The translations under genes were made by a program, and so were the position numbers. A DNA stretch of 64,000 bases from Serratia liquefaciens ATCC 27592. Lineage in GTDB: Bacteria; Pseudomonadota; Gammaproteobacteria; Enterobacterales; Enterobacteriaceae. This document shows positions 50,241 through 58,509 of this stretch, piece after piece. The notes under the pieces were generated by a model. It saw nothing but the letters and a program-made list of their open reading frames with translations, had not been told where the DNA came from and did no database searches. The DNA lies in NCBI RefSeq assembly GCF_000422085.1, contig NC_021741.1:3596001-3660000 (forward strand). The letters are read 5' to 3'. Position 1 is the stretch's first letter, and the number at the start of each line of letters is the position of its first letter.

Positions 50241-50540
50241 TCACCATTTTTTCGGAGTATACGAAAACTCAAGCGCACAGCTGTACAATCGTCCGGCCTT
50301 TGAATAATAAATATGCTTGCGGCTGTTATCCCACACCACAGCATAGTTATTAGCAAAGTTTATTATTTCAACCGGAGTTTGGTTTGATAATTTCCCCCGC
50401 TTCGTATTTTTCACTACAAAGAAATCACCATTATCGCTTAAGGTGATCAAAGGATAACCCCAGGCATATTTTGACACTTGTACAGTAATAATGAATTGGC
50501 TTTCACAGTTTATCTGATAGGTATGAATATCAACGTCCAT
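50241..50540 (-). CDS. Hypothetical protein of unknown function downstream of the EamA gene
   Basis: The protein has 99 residues with no signal peptide or membrane helix. It is rich in aromatic residues and predicted strands (SKYAWGYPLITLSDNGDFFVVKNT, NYAVVWDNSRKHIYYSKAGRLYSC). It starts 3 bp after the EamA stop codon, so it is probably co-translated with that exporter. I recognise no family. Its base composition is A+T-rich like the flanking accessory genes. Confidence 0.55.
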   Translation of the reverse strand: MDVDIHTYQINCESQFIITVQVSKYAWGYPLITLSDNGDFFVVKNTKRGKLSNQTPVEIINFANNYAVVWDNSRKHIYYSKAGRLYSCALEFSYTPKKW

Positions 50541-50543
50541 AGT

Positions 50544-51467
50544 TTATATTTTTGGTGCAATCCTTCTGGTAAAATAAAACAAATATGAGCAGCTCACGAC
50601 AATAAGCCCCAAAACGATCAGCACTGAACCCAAGACGAACTCGATCTGCAGCGGTTCTCCCAAGATCACCACGCCGGCCAAAATGCCAAAAATAGGCGTC
50701 ATAAACGTCAGGATACCCAGCGAAGAAGCCTGGTAATGACACAGCAGGGAGAACCAAATTAAATAACTGATAAATGAGACGATAACCGTTTGAAATACCA
50801 AACTGCTCCAGGCCACGGAACTCAGCGTGAAATGTACGTTCTGCATCGTCATCGCCAACAGGGATAGCACAATGCAGGCGCCCGTCAGTTGGAACAGCAG
50901 CGTCTGTTTTGACGAGCAATTCGCCAAACCGGTTGTTCGAATAAGGATAGTAGAACCGCCCCAGGATAACCCCGCTAATAAGCCATAAATATCCCCACGC
51001 AGCTGATTCACGCCCCCAGAGCTCTCGCCCATAGCGGAAATCGCAAGCACCACACCGCCGAAAGCGATGGCAATACCGGCCCACTGTACAGCCGACAAAC
51101 GCTCGTGCCTGATGAAAAAATGCAGTCCGATGGCAGAAAAAAGGGGGGCCGTGTACAGAAAGACCGCCATGTGCGAGGCGCTGGTATAGCGCAAGCCTTC
51201 AGAAACGAAAAAGAACTCCAGCGCGAACGAAAGCCCAACGCCGAAACCGGCTAACAGCGTGCGGGGATCGAATAAAAACTTCTCGCCTTTAAAACGCGCC
51301 AAGAGATAGACCGCCAAAGCGGCAATCCCTGATCTGATGGCAATTTGCAGCACGGCGGAAATATCCGGCTCGGCTGCCTTGATCGCCACCTGCTGCAGCC
51401 CCCATATGGCGCATATCATCACCATGGCGGCGCCAGCTTTGCCGTCTATATTATTTCTGGCACTCAT
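50544..51467 (-). CDS. EamA/DMT family transporter
   Basis: The protein has 307 residues and ten membrane helices in two EamA repeats (about 10-145 and 155-295), with conserved blocks YTSASHMAVFLYTAPLFSAIG and SLGILTFMTPIFGILAGVVILGEPL. Such proteins usually export amino acids or metabolites; the substrate cannot be told. The ATG at 51467 follows GGGAGG. It is convergent with the DsdC-like regulator and leads a two-gene unit. Confidence 0.85.
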   Translation of the reverse strand: MSARNNIDGKAGAAMVMICAIWGLQQVAIKAAEPDISAVLQIAIRSGIAALAVYLLARFKGEKFLFDPRTLLAGFGVGLSFALEFFFVSEGLRYTSASHMAVFLYTAPLFSAIGLHFFIRHERLSAVQWAGIAIAFGGVVLAISAMGESSGGVNQLRGDIYGLLAGLSWGGSTILIRTTGLANCSSKQTLLFQLTGACIVLSLLAMTMQNVHFTLSSVAWSSLVFQTVIVSFISYLIWFSLLCHYQASSLGILTFMTPIFGILAGVVILGEPLQIEFVLGSVLIVLGLIVVSCSYLFYFTRRIAPKI

Positions 51468-51561
51468 CTAGCCTCCCGCAAACCGCTGAGTTATAAATGC
51501 ACGCCTCCCTCACCACGAATAATCAGGTGATATACAATAAAATCGAGGGAAGCCGAAAAAA

Positions 51562-51852
51562 TTATTCTTTAAAGACCAATATTTCCTGGTACATTTTAAT
51601 CACTTCACTGTCGCTGTCAGTATCCCCGGTATATTCAGTTTGTTGTGCCACATGAATGACCTTCCAACCTCGTTTAGCGAGATCCGGAATAGTCATGCGG
51701 CCAATGTCGCGACAGTTAAACAAGGTATCATCACTCAGCCGCATCTCCCCGACACTGGCATAATCATAAGATTTTGACTGACAAACATGCGATTCAGCCG
51801 CCATTAACGGCATTGAAAAAAGCCCGATTAACAGTATGAAACATCCTTTCAT
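51562..51852 (-). CDS. Small secreted protein of unknown function
   Basis: The protein has 96 residues from the ATG at 51852, which follows GGAGG. A clear signal peptide (CFILLIGLFSMPLMAAE) is followed by a small acidic domain with two Cys (HVCQSKSYDYASVGEM, FNCRDIGRMTIPDLAKRGWKVIHV) that could form a disulfide in the periplasm. The RGWKVIHV strand resembles DUF-type small stress proteins, but I cannot name a family. Confidence 0.65.
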   Translation of the reverse strand: MKGCFILLIGLFSMPLMAAESHVCQSKSYDYASVGEMRLSDDTLFNCRDIGRMTIPDLAKRGWKVIHVAQQTEYTGDTDSDSEVIKMYQEILVFKE

Positions 51853-52270
51853 AATAACCTCCACAACCCTTATCAATTTCATCTGACTTGTAAATAACCC
51901 GTGTTAAATAACAAGGCGTAAAATCCATTTAAATATATTTCGTTACGATGAAATTACACGGTATATGCCATTCTCTGACAAGTGATAAATATAGAGCTTT
52001 GTGTTAGATGAATTCATCCGAAGATTGACCTCCCCCACGCCCTCCAGCTGAGCATTTTTCGCTCCCTTGCCTCTCCCCAGCATCGAGCCGGTTAAAAACA
52101 AACCAAATAATTAGCAAGAAAAGTAACTCATTGTGACGCACATTGTGTTACATATGCGTTCCGCTTTACTCACGCCAAAAAACAATGAAAACGCTCAGAA
52201 AACAGCCTGGGCAACTCACTGATGCCAGAGGGTTTCGGAGAGGTTGGCAATCTATACACAGGGATAAAAA
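51853..52270. other. 418-bp A+T-rich gap upstream of the porin gene
   Basis: No coding region is seen. The stretch holds the divergent promoters for the small secreted protein and the porin, and several short repeats around GTGACGCACATTGTGTTAC at about 52134-52152. No confident operator was identified. Confidence 0.4.
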
Positions 52271-53422
52271 ATGACATACAAATTGCGCACATTAACTCAG
52301 GCTATTGCTCTGGGACTGGTCGTTGGCAGTGCTTCTTTCGCTGCCCAGGCTGAGATCACATTGTTGAAGCAGGACCCGCAGGCCGGCGATCCGTTGAGCC
52401 GTCTTAACTTTACCGTTGGCGGCAGCATCCGCCCGCAGTTCAACAATATGACCGGCGATGGCGATAAGGGCTCTTACAAACGTAACGGTTTCGACGGCGG
52501 CACCCGCTTCCGTTTTGCCGCCGATTACTACCTGTTCGACGATATTAGCTGGATCAGCTATTACGAGCTGGGTGTCAATATTCCTGCGCTGTTCAACTGG
52601 GATAACCACTACGCCGACGGCGCCAATGACACCAGTCGCCGTATGCTCTACACCGGCCTGAAAAGCAAAACCTGGGGACAACTGACCTTCGGCCAGCAAA
52701 ACAGCATTTACTATGACGTGGTCGGTGCCAAAACCGATATCTGGGACTATGACATGTTGGCTCAGGCGCCAGGCAACGGCATCAACGGCGACTACGACGG
52801 TTCCTACCGTTCTCGCAAGATGCTGAAGTACAAAAACAGCTTCGGCGATGCGGATGTTTATGCCTCTTACCTGTTCAGCGATGGCGAATACCTGCCGGGC
52901 AACGGCCTGCGCTATAAACGCCAGGGCGGCGGCTCACTGGGCGTGGACTACCATCTGACACCGGATCTGACCTGGGGTACCGCGTGGAACTATACCCGCG
53001 CCGAGATGCGCAATCCTTCCACCAGCGGCTCGAAAAATTACGATCAGAATATTGTCGGTACGGCGATCAGCTGGAAGCCGGACAACTGGACCCTGACCTT
53101 CGGCGGCGGTTGGTACAACAACTTCCTGACCACCAAAAAAGCCAACGTTAACGACTACTTCGCCGGCGATGCCTGGGGGATTGAATATCTGGCGGGGTAT
53201 ACTGTGCCGGTAGGCCAATATGCGGTGAAATCCGTGATGCCGTACTTTATGGGTGACCGTCTTGAGTACGTAACCGGCCGCAACTATCAGCGTATCGATA
53301 ACGGTCTTGGCGTGACGGTACAGTTTGATTACGGTTTCCGTGTGGACGTGGAACACGTACTGACGTCCAGCACCGATAACCTCGGCGACATGACTCTGGT
53401 GCGTTTGCGCTACGATTTCTGA
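52271..53422 (+). CDS. Outer membrane porin
   Basis: The protein has 383 residues. The signal peptide ends in SFAAQA before EITLLKQDP. The rest alternates aromatic-rich strands (GLKSKTWGQLTFGQQNSIYYDVVG, DVYASYLFSDGEYLPG, LGVDYHLTPDLTWGTAWNYTRAEM) and ends in a C-terminal Phe (MTLVRLRYDF), the BAM recognition signal. The FGQQNS-type constriction loop region fits a 16-strand general or sugar-specific porin. It is not close enough to OmpC/OmpF for a name. AGGGATAAAAA precedes the ATG. Confidence 0.85.
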   Translation: MTYKLRTLTQAIALGLVVGSASFAAQAEITLLKQDPQAGDPLSRLNFTVGGSIRPQFNNMTGDGDKGSYKRNGFDGGTRFRFAADYYLFDDISWISYYELGVNIPALFNWDNHYADGANDTSRRMLYTGLKSKTWGQLTFGQQNSIYYDVVGAKTDIWDYDMLAQAPGNGINGDYDGSYRSRKMLKYKNSFGDADVYASYLFSDGEYLPGNGLRYKRQGGGSLGVDYHLTPDLTWGTAWNYTRAEMRNPSTSGSKNYDQNIVGTAISWKPDNWTLTFGGGWYNNFLTTKKANVNDYFAGDAWGIEYLAGYTVPVGQYAVKSVMPYFMGDRLEYVTGRNYQRIDNGLGVTVQFDYGFRVDVEHVLTSSTDNLGDMTLVRLRYDF

Positions 53423-53436
53423 TTGTCAACGATATT

Positions 53437-53464
53437 AAAAAAGGCCGCTTATGCGGCCTTTTTC
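53437..53464. terminator. Bidirectional terminator between the porin and mltB
   Basis: AAGGCCGC, TTAT, GCGGCCTT is flanked by A-rich sequence on the left and TTTTT on the right, so it can end both convergent genes. Confidence 0.9.
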
Positions 53465-53479
53465 ATTGCTGATCCGGCA

Positions 53480-54565
53480 TCAGAATCCGCCGCGTGCCGA
53501 CCGGCCCACCGCTTCACCCAACTGCCAAACCGCCATCGCATAATGGGTGCTGTGGTTGTAGCGAGTGATGGTGTAGAAGTTTGGCAGACCGTACCAATAC
53601 TGATAACCGGTGCCAACATCCAGACGCAGCAGGCTGGCTTCCTGATTGTCGCCCAGCGATTCCTGCGGGCTCAACCCGGCCTCCGCCAGACTGGCGACGG
53701 AATAGCGGGTTTTAAACCCATTTTCCAACCCTGGCGCCTGGCCATTTGCCTGTACTGCCACGGGTTCACCCTTGGCCCAACCGTGTGCTTTAAAGTAGTT
53801 GGCAACGCTGCCGATGGCATCCACCGGATCCCACAGGTTGATGTGGCCGTCACCGTTGAAGTCAACCGCATAGCTCTTGAATGAAGACGGCATAAACTGA
53901 CCGTAACCCATTGCCCCGGCGAATGAACCTCGCAGCTCCAGCGGGTCATCCCCTTCGGTGCGCGACATCAGCAAGAAGGTTTCCAGCTCGCCGGCAAAGT
54001 AGTCGGCGCGACGCGGATAATCGAAGGCCAGCGTCGCCAGCGCATCGATAATGCGGGTTTTACCCATCACGCGGCCCCAACGGGTTTCAACGCCGATAAT
54101 GCCGACAATGATCTCCGGCGGCACGCCGTAAACCTGATAGGCACGCTGCAACGCGTCCTGGTACTGATTCCAGAACTGCACGCCGTTTTGCACGTTGTCC
54201 GGGGTGATGAATTTATTACGATAACGCAACCAGGAGCCGTTTGGCCCGGTCGGTCCCTGGGTGCTTGGCGTCGGCGCCTGACGATCCATCAGCCGCAGCA
54301 CGGAATCCAGCCGACGGGCCTGCGCCAATACGTCATGCAGTTGCTGGCGATCGAAACCGTGCTCCCGCACCATTTTATCGATAAAGCGGGCGGTGTTCGG
54401 GTTATTGGCGAAATCGCCGCCCAACGGCTGACCGGAATGCGCCGGCGTCAACAGGAATCCTCCTTTTACGGCGTTGTCCTGAGGCACGGCCGGGGTCGAC
54501 TTCGGCCCGCTGCTACAGGCAGTGAGTAAGGTAAGCAGAGGGAGAAGAACAACTAAATGACGCAT
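53480..54565 (-). CDS. mltB: MltB, membrane-bound lytic murein transglycosylase B
   Basis: The protein has 361 residues, the E. coli length. The lipobox is LLTAC. The catalytic Glu160 lies in IVGIIGVETRWGRVMGKTRI, and the EF-hand-like calcium loop is DFNGDGHINLWDP. It cleaves the glycan between MurNAc and GlcNAc and forms 1,6-anhydroMurNAc at the inner face of the outer membrane. The ATG at 54565 was chosen over the 47-codon upstream extension, which has no signal peptide. Confidence 0.94.
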   Translation of the reverse strand: MRHLVVLLPLLTLLTACSSGPKSTPAVPQDNAVKGGFLLTPAHSGQPLGGDFANNPNTARFIDKMVREHGFDRQQLHDVLAQARRLDSVLRLMDRQAPTPSTQGPTGPNGSWLRYRNKFITPDNVQNGVQFWNQYQDALQRAYQVYGVPPEIIVGIIGVETRWGRVMGKTRIIDALATLAFDYPRRADYFAGELETFLLMSRTEGDDPLELRGSFAGAMGYGQFMPSSFKSYAVDFNGDGHINLWDPVDAIGSVANYFKAHGWAKGEPVAVQANGQAPGLENGFKTRYSVASLAEAGLSPQESLGDNQEASLLRLDVGTGYQYWYGLPNFYTITRYNHSTHYAMAVWQLGEAVGRSARGGF

Positions 54566-54858
54566 CGGATATCCATATAAACCAGGCCAGTGATAAGTGT
54601 GGGTTATGTTAATCCATTGTCGGGTGCGAACAAACTGGATTATGTCGCTCATCACAGAGCAACAAGTCGAAGTATTTTCGAAATGTGACGCAAAGCACAG
54701 AAACAAAGCACCACTTAGGGTAGGTCCGCGATACAGACAAAAACCTAAACCTTAATTAAATGAGATAAACTCTCATTTTTACTCGACGCAAAGCCTCCCT
54801 ACGCTGCTTTTTTAGCGGCTCTTCCCGTCGGCAATGACTGATACAACGGAGTGTAATT

Positions 54859-55299
54859 TTGGATTCTCTCGGACAGATCGCTAAAAACACCTTTAAAAAA
54901 TGTATTCCCCGCCGCGCCTACCTTTTCTCCATGCTTATTTTCGCCGCTGGCCTGATCTTGTTGTCCTATCTGTCGCCCTATCTGGATGAAAATCGGTTTC
55001 GTGTCTACGCACACAGCGACATCGGCGAGTTTTTTGCGGTGTTCGTCTACCTGCTGTGCATAATGCTGTGGTCGCTGGGCTGGATAGGGTTAACCCTGTG
55101 GTTTGTCGCCCGAACCGCCTTTCGGTTCAACGACATCGGCACGCTCGGTTGGCCGCTGGCCCTGATACTGTATGGACTTAGCGTGGTGAATAACTACCAT
55201 CCCGGCCCTGTCGAACGCTGGCTGATCCTGATAAGCCTGTTAGGGCTGCTGTGCGCACTGCTGCTGCCCTCAGGGTTCCTGGCACGTAAGGCCGGTTAG
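54859..55299 (+). CDS. Inner membrane protein of unknown function, three to four helices
   Basis: The protein has 146 residues with hydrophobic segments at about 23-40, 57-85, 96-108 and 118-140, and a short basic N-terminus (KNTFKKCIPRRAY). The start is TTG at 54859 with GGAG nine bases upstream. I recognise no family. It is followed 74 bp later by an orphan hicB gene in the same direction. Confidence 0.65.
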   Translation: MDSLGQIAKNTFKKCIPRRAYLFSMLIFAAGLILLSYLSPYLDENRFRVYAHSDIGEFFAVFVYLLCIMLWSLGWIGLTLWFVARTAFRFNDIGTLGWPLALILYGLSVVNNYHPGPVERWLILISLLGLLCALLLPSGFLARKAG

Positions 55300-55373
55300 G
55301 CGCGTCGCCGCTGGCTATCTGCGGGGCAAGCGGTCACAATGCCACATCTCTCCCGGCCCAAACAGGAAATGCC

Positions 55374-55814
55374 ATGTCTTGCCACTACCCCGCCCATTAC
55401 GCCTTCGATAACGAAAGCGACGCCTGGCAGATTCACTTTCGCGATTTTCCTGAACAGCAGGCCGCCTGCTATAAACGTGAAGATATCGAGCTGGAAGCGC
55501 AGGAAAGCCTGCTGCTTGCCATCGCCATGGAAATGGAAGAAGGCCGTACGGTGCCTGCCCCTTCCCCTGCTCTGCCGGATGAATTGGCTATCCACCTGCC
55601 GGTGTTGGTCAAGCTAAAACTCGAACTGCATAACATTATGCTGGCCGGTGCCACCTCCAAAGCCGATCTGGCGCGCAAACTGGGCTTTAACGCCGGCCAG
55701 ATGGATCGCCTGCTGGATGTGGCCTATGCCTCAAAGGTGGAAGCGCTGGAACAGGCGCTTTACCTGTTGGGCTATGAAGTCCAGACCTCGGTAGCAGAAG
55801 TGCGCCGGGGTTAA
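55374..55814 (+). CDS. HicB-like antitoxin family protein without a HicA partner
   Basis: The protein has 146 residues. The N-terminal part (YPAHYAFDNESDAWQIHFRDFPEQ) is the HicB RNase H-like fold, and the middle LEAQESLLLAIAMEMEEGRTVPAPSPA is the family signature. The C-terminal segment (SKADLARKLGFNAGQMDRLLDVAYASKVEALEQALYLLG) is a helix-turn-helix DNA-binding domain. Typical hicB lies beside a 60-codon hicA toxin gene; neither side has one. It may act as a free-standing regulator. The ATG at 55374 follows CAGGAA. Confidence 0.8.
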   Translation: MSCHYPAHYAFDNESDAWQIHFRDFPEQQAACYKREDIELEAQESLLLAIAMEMEEGRTVPAPSPALPDELAIHLPVLVKLKLELHNIMLAGATSKADLARKLGFNAGQMDRLLDVAYASKVEALEQALYLLGYEVQTSVAEVRRG

Positions 55815-55844
55815 GAAAAATATTTTTGTCGGGGGCTAAATATT

Positions 55845-55898
55845 CTTCACTTTTCGCCGATGTGTTCGTTACCGAATCACCAAAAGCAAAAAGTGAAG
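55845..55898 (+). promoter_or_regulatory. Inverted repeat that can bury the ribosome binding site of the 31-residue ORF
   Basis: CTTCACTTTTCGC at 55845-55857 pairs with GCAAAAAGTGAAG at 55886-55898 (12 of 13 positions) across a 28-base loop. The GTGAAG right arm overlaps the ribosome binding site (GAAGG) of the ORF at 55906. Confidence 0.55.
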
Positions 55899-55905
55899 GC
55901 TAAAA

Positions 55906-56001
55906 ATGGAGTGGAGTCGCCGCAATATCTGGACCGTTATTCTGCTGTCGTGCCTTGTCTTCTGGGTCATCCTGCTGACCGGCGCCAACGCCGTCGCCTG
56001 A
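55906..56001 (+). CDS. 31-residue single-pass membrane peptide (candidate)
   Basis: MEWSRRNIWTVILLSCLVFW begins a 31-residue peptide. A basic N-terminus (SRR) is followed by one hydrophobic helix of about 21 residues and a short tail ending GANAVA. GAAGG lies six bases before the ATG. The charge pattern and size fit the enterobacterial small membrane proteins, and the annotated small protein ypdK lies 370 bp downstream. It is too short for usual gene callers. Confidence 0.55.
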   Translation: MEWSRRNIWTVILLSCLVFWVILLTGANAVA

Positions 56002-56134
56002 TCCCTTTTCATAACATCACAGCAAGCATAATTATAAGGCCCGCGTCAGCGGGCTAATCCTCTTTTGCCTGATAAAAAAGGTAAATAAAAATCGTTTAAA
56101 AACAGTCAGCGCTGGTTAAGAAATCGCCAAAAAA

Positions 56135-56150
56135 TGTGATCAAAAACACA
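56135..56150. promoter_or_regulatory. CRP-like site upstream of the ypdK leader
   Basis: TGTGA-TCAAAA-ACACA matches nine of ten consensus positions. It precedes a TTGTAA (56154-56159) and TACATT (56178-56183) pair with an 18-bp spacer, which would start a leader of about 180 nt before ypdK. Confidence 0.55.
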
Positions 56151-56372
56151 GTATTGTAATCAGGCTGGCAATGGGAGTACATTAGCGCCGATCCTGTCGT
56201 GGTTCATGTTTTACCTCAAGGACTATGAAGCGCGACGACCGGGTAATCCGTGGCCGAGGACGTTGTTCTTCCTTTTGAAGGATCCGCCTATTTGCCCTGG
56301 ACTACCCACAAAATACTCAGCACAACAATCGGGATCATTGGCTTGCGAGGGACTCCAAACGGGAGTTGTTCA

Positions 56373-56447
56373 GTGAAATATTTTGTTATGGGCGTTTCAT
56401 TCATGTTGGTGACATGGATTGGCACCTTTATGCTGATGGTTGCATAA
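56373..56447 (+). CDS. ypdK: YpdK, small inner membrane protein (24 residues)
   Basis: The 24-residue peptide from the GTG at 56373 reads MKYFVMGVSFMLVTWIGTFM and ends LMVA. It aligns with E. coli YpdK (23 residues), a small single-helix membrane protein of unknown function found next to alaC there too. GGGAG lies eight bases upstream of the GTG. A strong terminator follows 25 bp later. Confidence 0.85.
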   Translation: MKYFVMGVSFMLVTWIGTFMLMVA

Positions 56448-56472
56448 CCAAGGCATGACCGGGAATTTAGAT

Positions 56473-56500
56473 AAAGGGGCGCACCAGCGCCCCTTTGTTG
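56473..56500 (+). terminator. Rho-independent terminator of ypdK
   Basis: AAAGGGGCGC, an ACCA loop and GCGCCCCTTT are followed by GTTGTTT. It also separates the convergent cytochrome b561 gene. Confidence 0.85.
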
Positions 56501-56514
56501 TTTCTGCTCCCCGG

Positions 56515-57039
56515 CTATTTCCCCGGCATCATGCGGCGCAAGGTATCGTCCTTACGCAGATAGTGGTGGTACAGCGCCGCCAAGGCATGCGCGCCAATAA
56601 TAAAGTAACCGGTATTGGCCAGGGTCTCATGCGTACTTTTGATTATCCGGCGCAACCACGGATCTGGCGTAACAAACTGCGGGACCTGCCAGCCCAGCAA
56701 AACCCACTCCTTTCCCCCGTAAGCCAGCGTCAGTACGCCCAACACCGGCAACGTTAGAAACAGCAGATAGAGCAACGCATGAAAGATTTTTGCGCCCCAT
56801 TCCTGCCACTCTTCCAGCGGCGGTGTGGTTGCCGGCGTAGCATAACGCCGACGTAATCCCAGCCGGATGAACATCAGCAAAAAGACCGCCAGGCCAAAGT
56901 TAAAATGCAGATTTTTTACCAGCGACGCCAGATCATCCGGTACCGAGTTCTTCAGCAGCATCGCCGCGTAGGTGAGGATCACCATCAGCAGCGTCAGCCA
57001 GTGCAAAACAATTTGCGATTTTGCGTAACGATTACCCAT
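56515..57039 (-). CDS. cybB: Cytochrome b561 (CybB family)
   Basis: The protein has 174 residues and four membrane helices. Likely heme b ligands are the His residues in QIVLHWLTLL, NLHFNFGLA, KSTHETLANTGYFIIGAHALAALYHH. It matches E. coli CybB, including the MRRMMPGK-like C-terminus. CybB-type proteins move electrons from quinol or superoxide at the inner membrane. The ATG at 57039 gives the MGNRYAKSQI start of the family. Confidence 0.88.
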   Translation of the reverse strand: MGNRYAKSQIVLHWLTLLMVILTYAAMLLKNSVPDDLASLVKNLHFNFGLAVFLLMFIRLGLRRRYATPATTPPLEEWQEWGAKIFHALLYLLFLTLPVLGVLTLAYGGKEWVLLGWQVPQFVTPDPWLRRIIKSTHETLANTGYFIIGAHALAALYHHYLRKDDTLRRMMPGK

Positions 57040-57114
57040 ACAGGCTTCCAAATAAATAAAGAAAATCTTATTGGATCATAGTGGGTAAATAATGAAGAAA
57101 ACCTTAGCGGGAAG

Positions 57115-57140
57115 AAAAAAGCCGGCGCGAATGCACCGGC
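57115..57140 (-). terminator. Rho-independent terminator of alaC
   Basis: On the minus strand GCCGGTGC, a short loop and GCGCCGGC are followed by TTTTTTC, 10 bp after the alaC stop. Confidence 0.85.
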
Positions 57141-57149
57141 CTGAAGGCA

Positions 57150-58388
57150 TTACTTGGTCGCGGCCGGGGTGCTGCTCTTGGCCGGCTTGATCAGCCCGTC
57201 AGCGCGGAACATCGCTTTGATACCGCGAACCGCCTGGCGGATACGATCCTGATTTTCAATCAATGCAAAACGCACGTGGGTGTCGCCATAATCGCCAAAG
57301 CCGATGCCTGGCGATACGCAAACCTTGGCCTCCGCCAACAGGCGTTTGGCAAACTCCAGCGAACCGAGATGCGCATAAGGCTCGGGGATTTTGGCCCAAA
57401 CGTACATCGAAGCTTTCGGATTTTCCACCATCCAGCCCGCCTCATGCAGCCCTTTGACCAGCACGTTACGGCGCTGGCGATACTGTTCTGCAATATCCAG
57501 TACGCATTGCTGGTCGCCTTCCAGGGCAGCAATCGCGGCGACCTGCAGCGGGGTGAACGTCCCGTAGTCGTGATAGCTCTTGATGCGTGACAGTGCGTTG
57601 ACCAGCTCCGGGTTGCCGACCATAAAGCCGATGCGCCAACCCGCCATGTTGTAGCTTTTCGACAGGGTGAAAAATTCTACCGCGATATCTTTGGCACCCG
57701 GCACCTGCATGATCGACGGCGCTTTCCAGCCGTCATAAACGATGTCGGCGTAAGCCAGATCGTGGATCACCAGCACGTCGTATTGCTTGGCCAGCGCCAC
57801 CACGCGTTCGAAGAAGTCCAGCTCAACGCACTGGGCGGTAGGGTTCGACGGGAAGCCGAGGATCATCATTTTCGGACGCGGAATGGTTTCACGAATGGCG
57901 CGCTCCAGCTCACCAAAGAAATCCACGCCGTCCACCAGCGGCACAGAACGCACCTGCGCGCCGGCGATTACCGCACCGTAAATATGGATCGGGTAACTCG
58001 GGTTCGGCACCAGCACGGTATCGCCATGATCGAGCGTCGCCAGCATCAGGTGCGCCAGGCCTTCTTTCGAACCAATGGTGACAATGGCTTCAGTTTCGGG
58101 ATCGATCTCCACCTGGTAGCGGTCGGCATACCAGCGTGAAATCGCACGGCGCAAACGCGGGATACCGCGCGAGGTGGAATAGCCGTGGGTGTCGTCACGC
58201 TGCGCAACGGTGCAGAGTTTTTCCACAATGTGCGGCGGCGTCGGCCCGTCGGGGTTGCCCATGCTGAAATCGATAATATCCTCGCCGCGACGGCGTGCAG
58301 CCATCTTGAGTTCGGCGGTGATGTTGAATACGTAAGGGGGAAGACGTTCAATACGCGTGAAACGGCGTTGCGGACTATTATCAGCCAT
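57150..58388 (-). CDS. alaC: AlaC, glutamate-pyruvate aminotransferase
   Basis: The protein has 412 residues, the same as E. coli AlaC. It is a fold type I PLP enzyme that makes alanine from pyruvate and glutamate. The PLP lysine is in [16 protein letters not shown], with [21 protein letters not shown] and [13 protein letters not shown] lining the pocket. The C-terminus ends in a Lys/Ala/Pro tail. It lies near the pyruvate-sensing ypdAB genes, as in E. coli. Confidence 0.96.
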   Translation of the reverse strand: MADNSPQRRFTRIERLPPYVFNITAELKMAARRRGEDIIDFSMGNPDGPTPPHIVEKLCTVAQRDDTHGYSTSRGIPRLRRAISRWYADRYQVEIDPETEAIVTIGSKEGLAHLMLATLDHGDTVLVPNPSYPIHIYGAVIAGAQVRSVPLVDGVDFFGELERAIRETIPRPKMMILGFPSNPTAQCVELDFFERVVALAKQYDVLVIHDLAYADIVYDGWKAPSIMQVPGAKDIAVEFFTLSKSYNMAGWRIGFMVGNPELVNALSRIKSYHDYGTFTPLQVAAIAALEGDQQCVLDIAEQYRQRRNVLVKGLHEAGWMVENPKASMYVWAKIPEPYAHLGSLEFAKRLLAEAKVCVSPGIGFGDYGDTHVRFALIENQDRIRQAVRGIKAMFRADGLIKPAKSSTPAATK

Positions 58389-58509
58389 AGGGACCTCAAA
58401 GTGACGTTAGCGCCCGGACCATCCGAGCGACGCTGGCCAATCTGTCGATTGACCGGATATTGAACATATCTCAGCCCCGGCAGGCTTGTCGATACCTCGC
58501 GCAATATTT

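Noticed and set aside
55300..55373. A hidden hicA toxin gene before hicB
   Set aside because: Only 74 bp are available and no frame with the HicA double-stranded RNA-binding motif exists there or in the 90 bp after hicB.
41267..56372. Prophage or integrative element at argW
   Set aside because: No integrase, recombination directionality, phage structural or transfer gene was found, and no copy of the tRNA 3' end was seen downstream.
56190..56372. A known riboswitch in the ypdK leader
   Set aside because: I could not match the sequence to any riboswitch class consensus, so it is reported only as a long leader.
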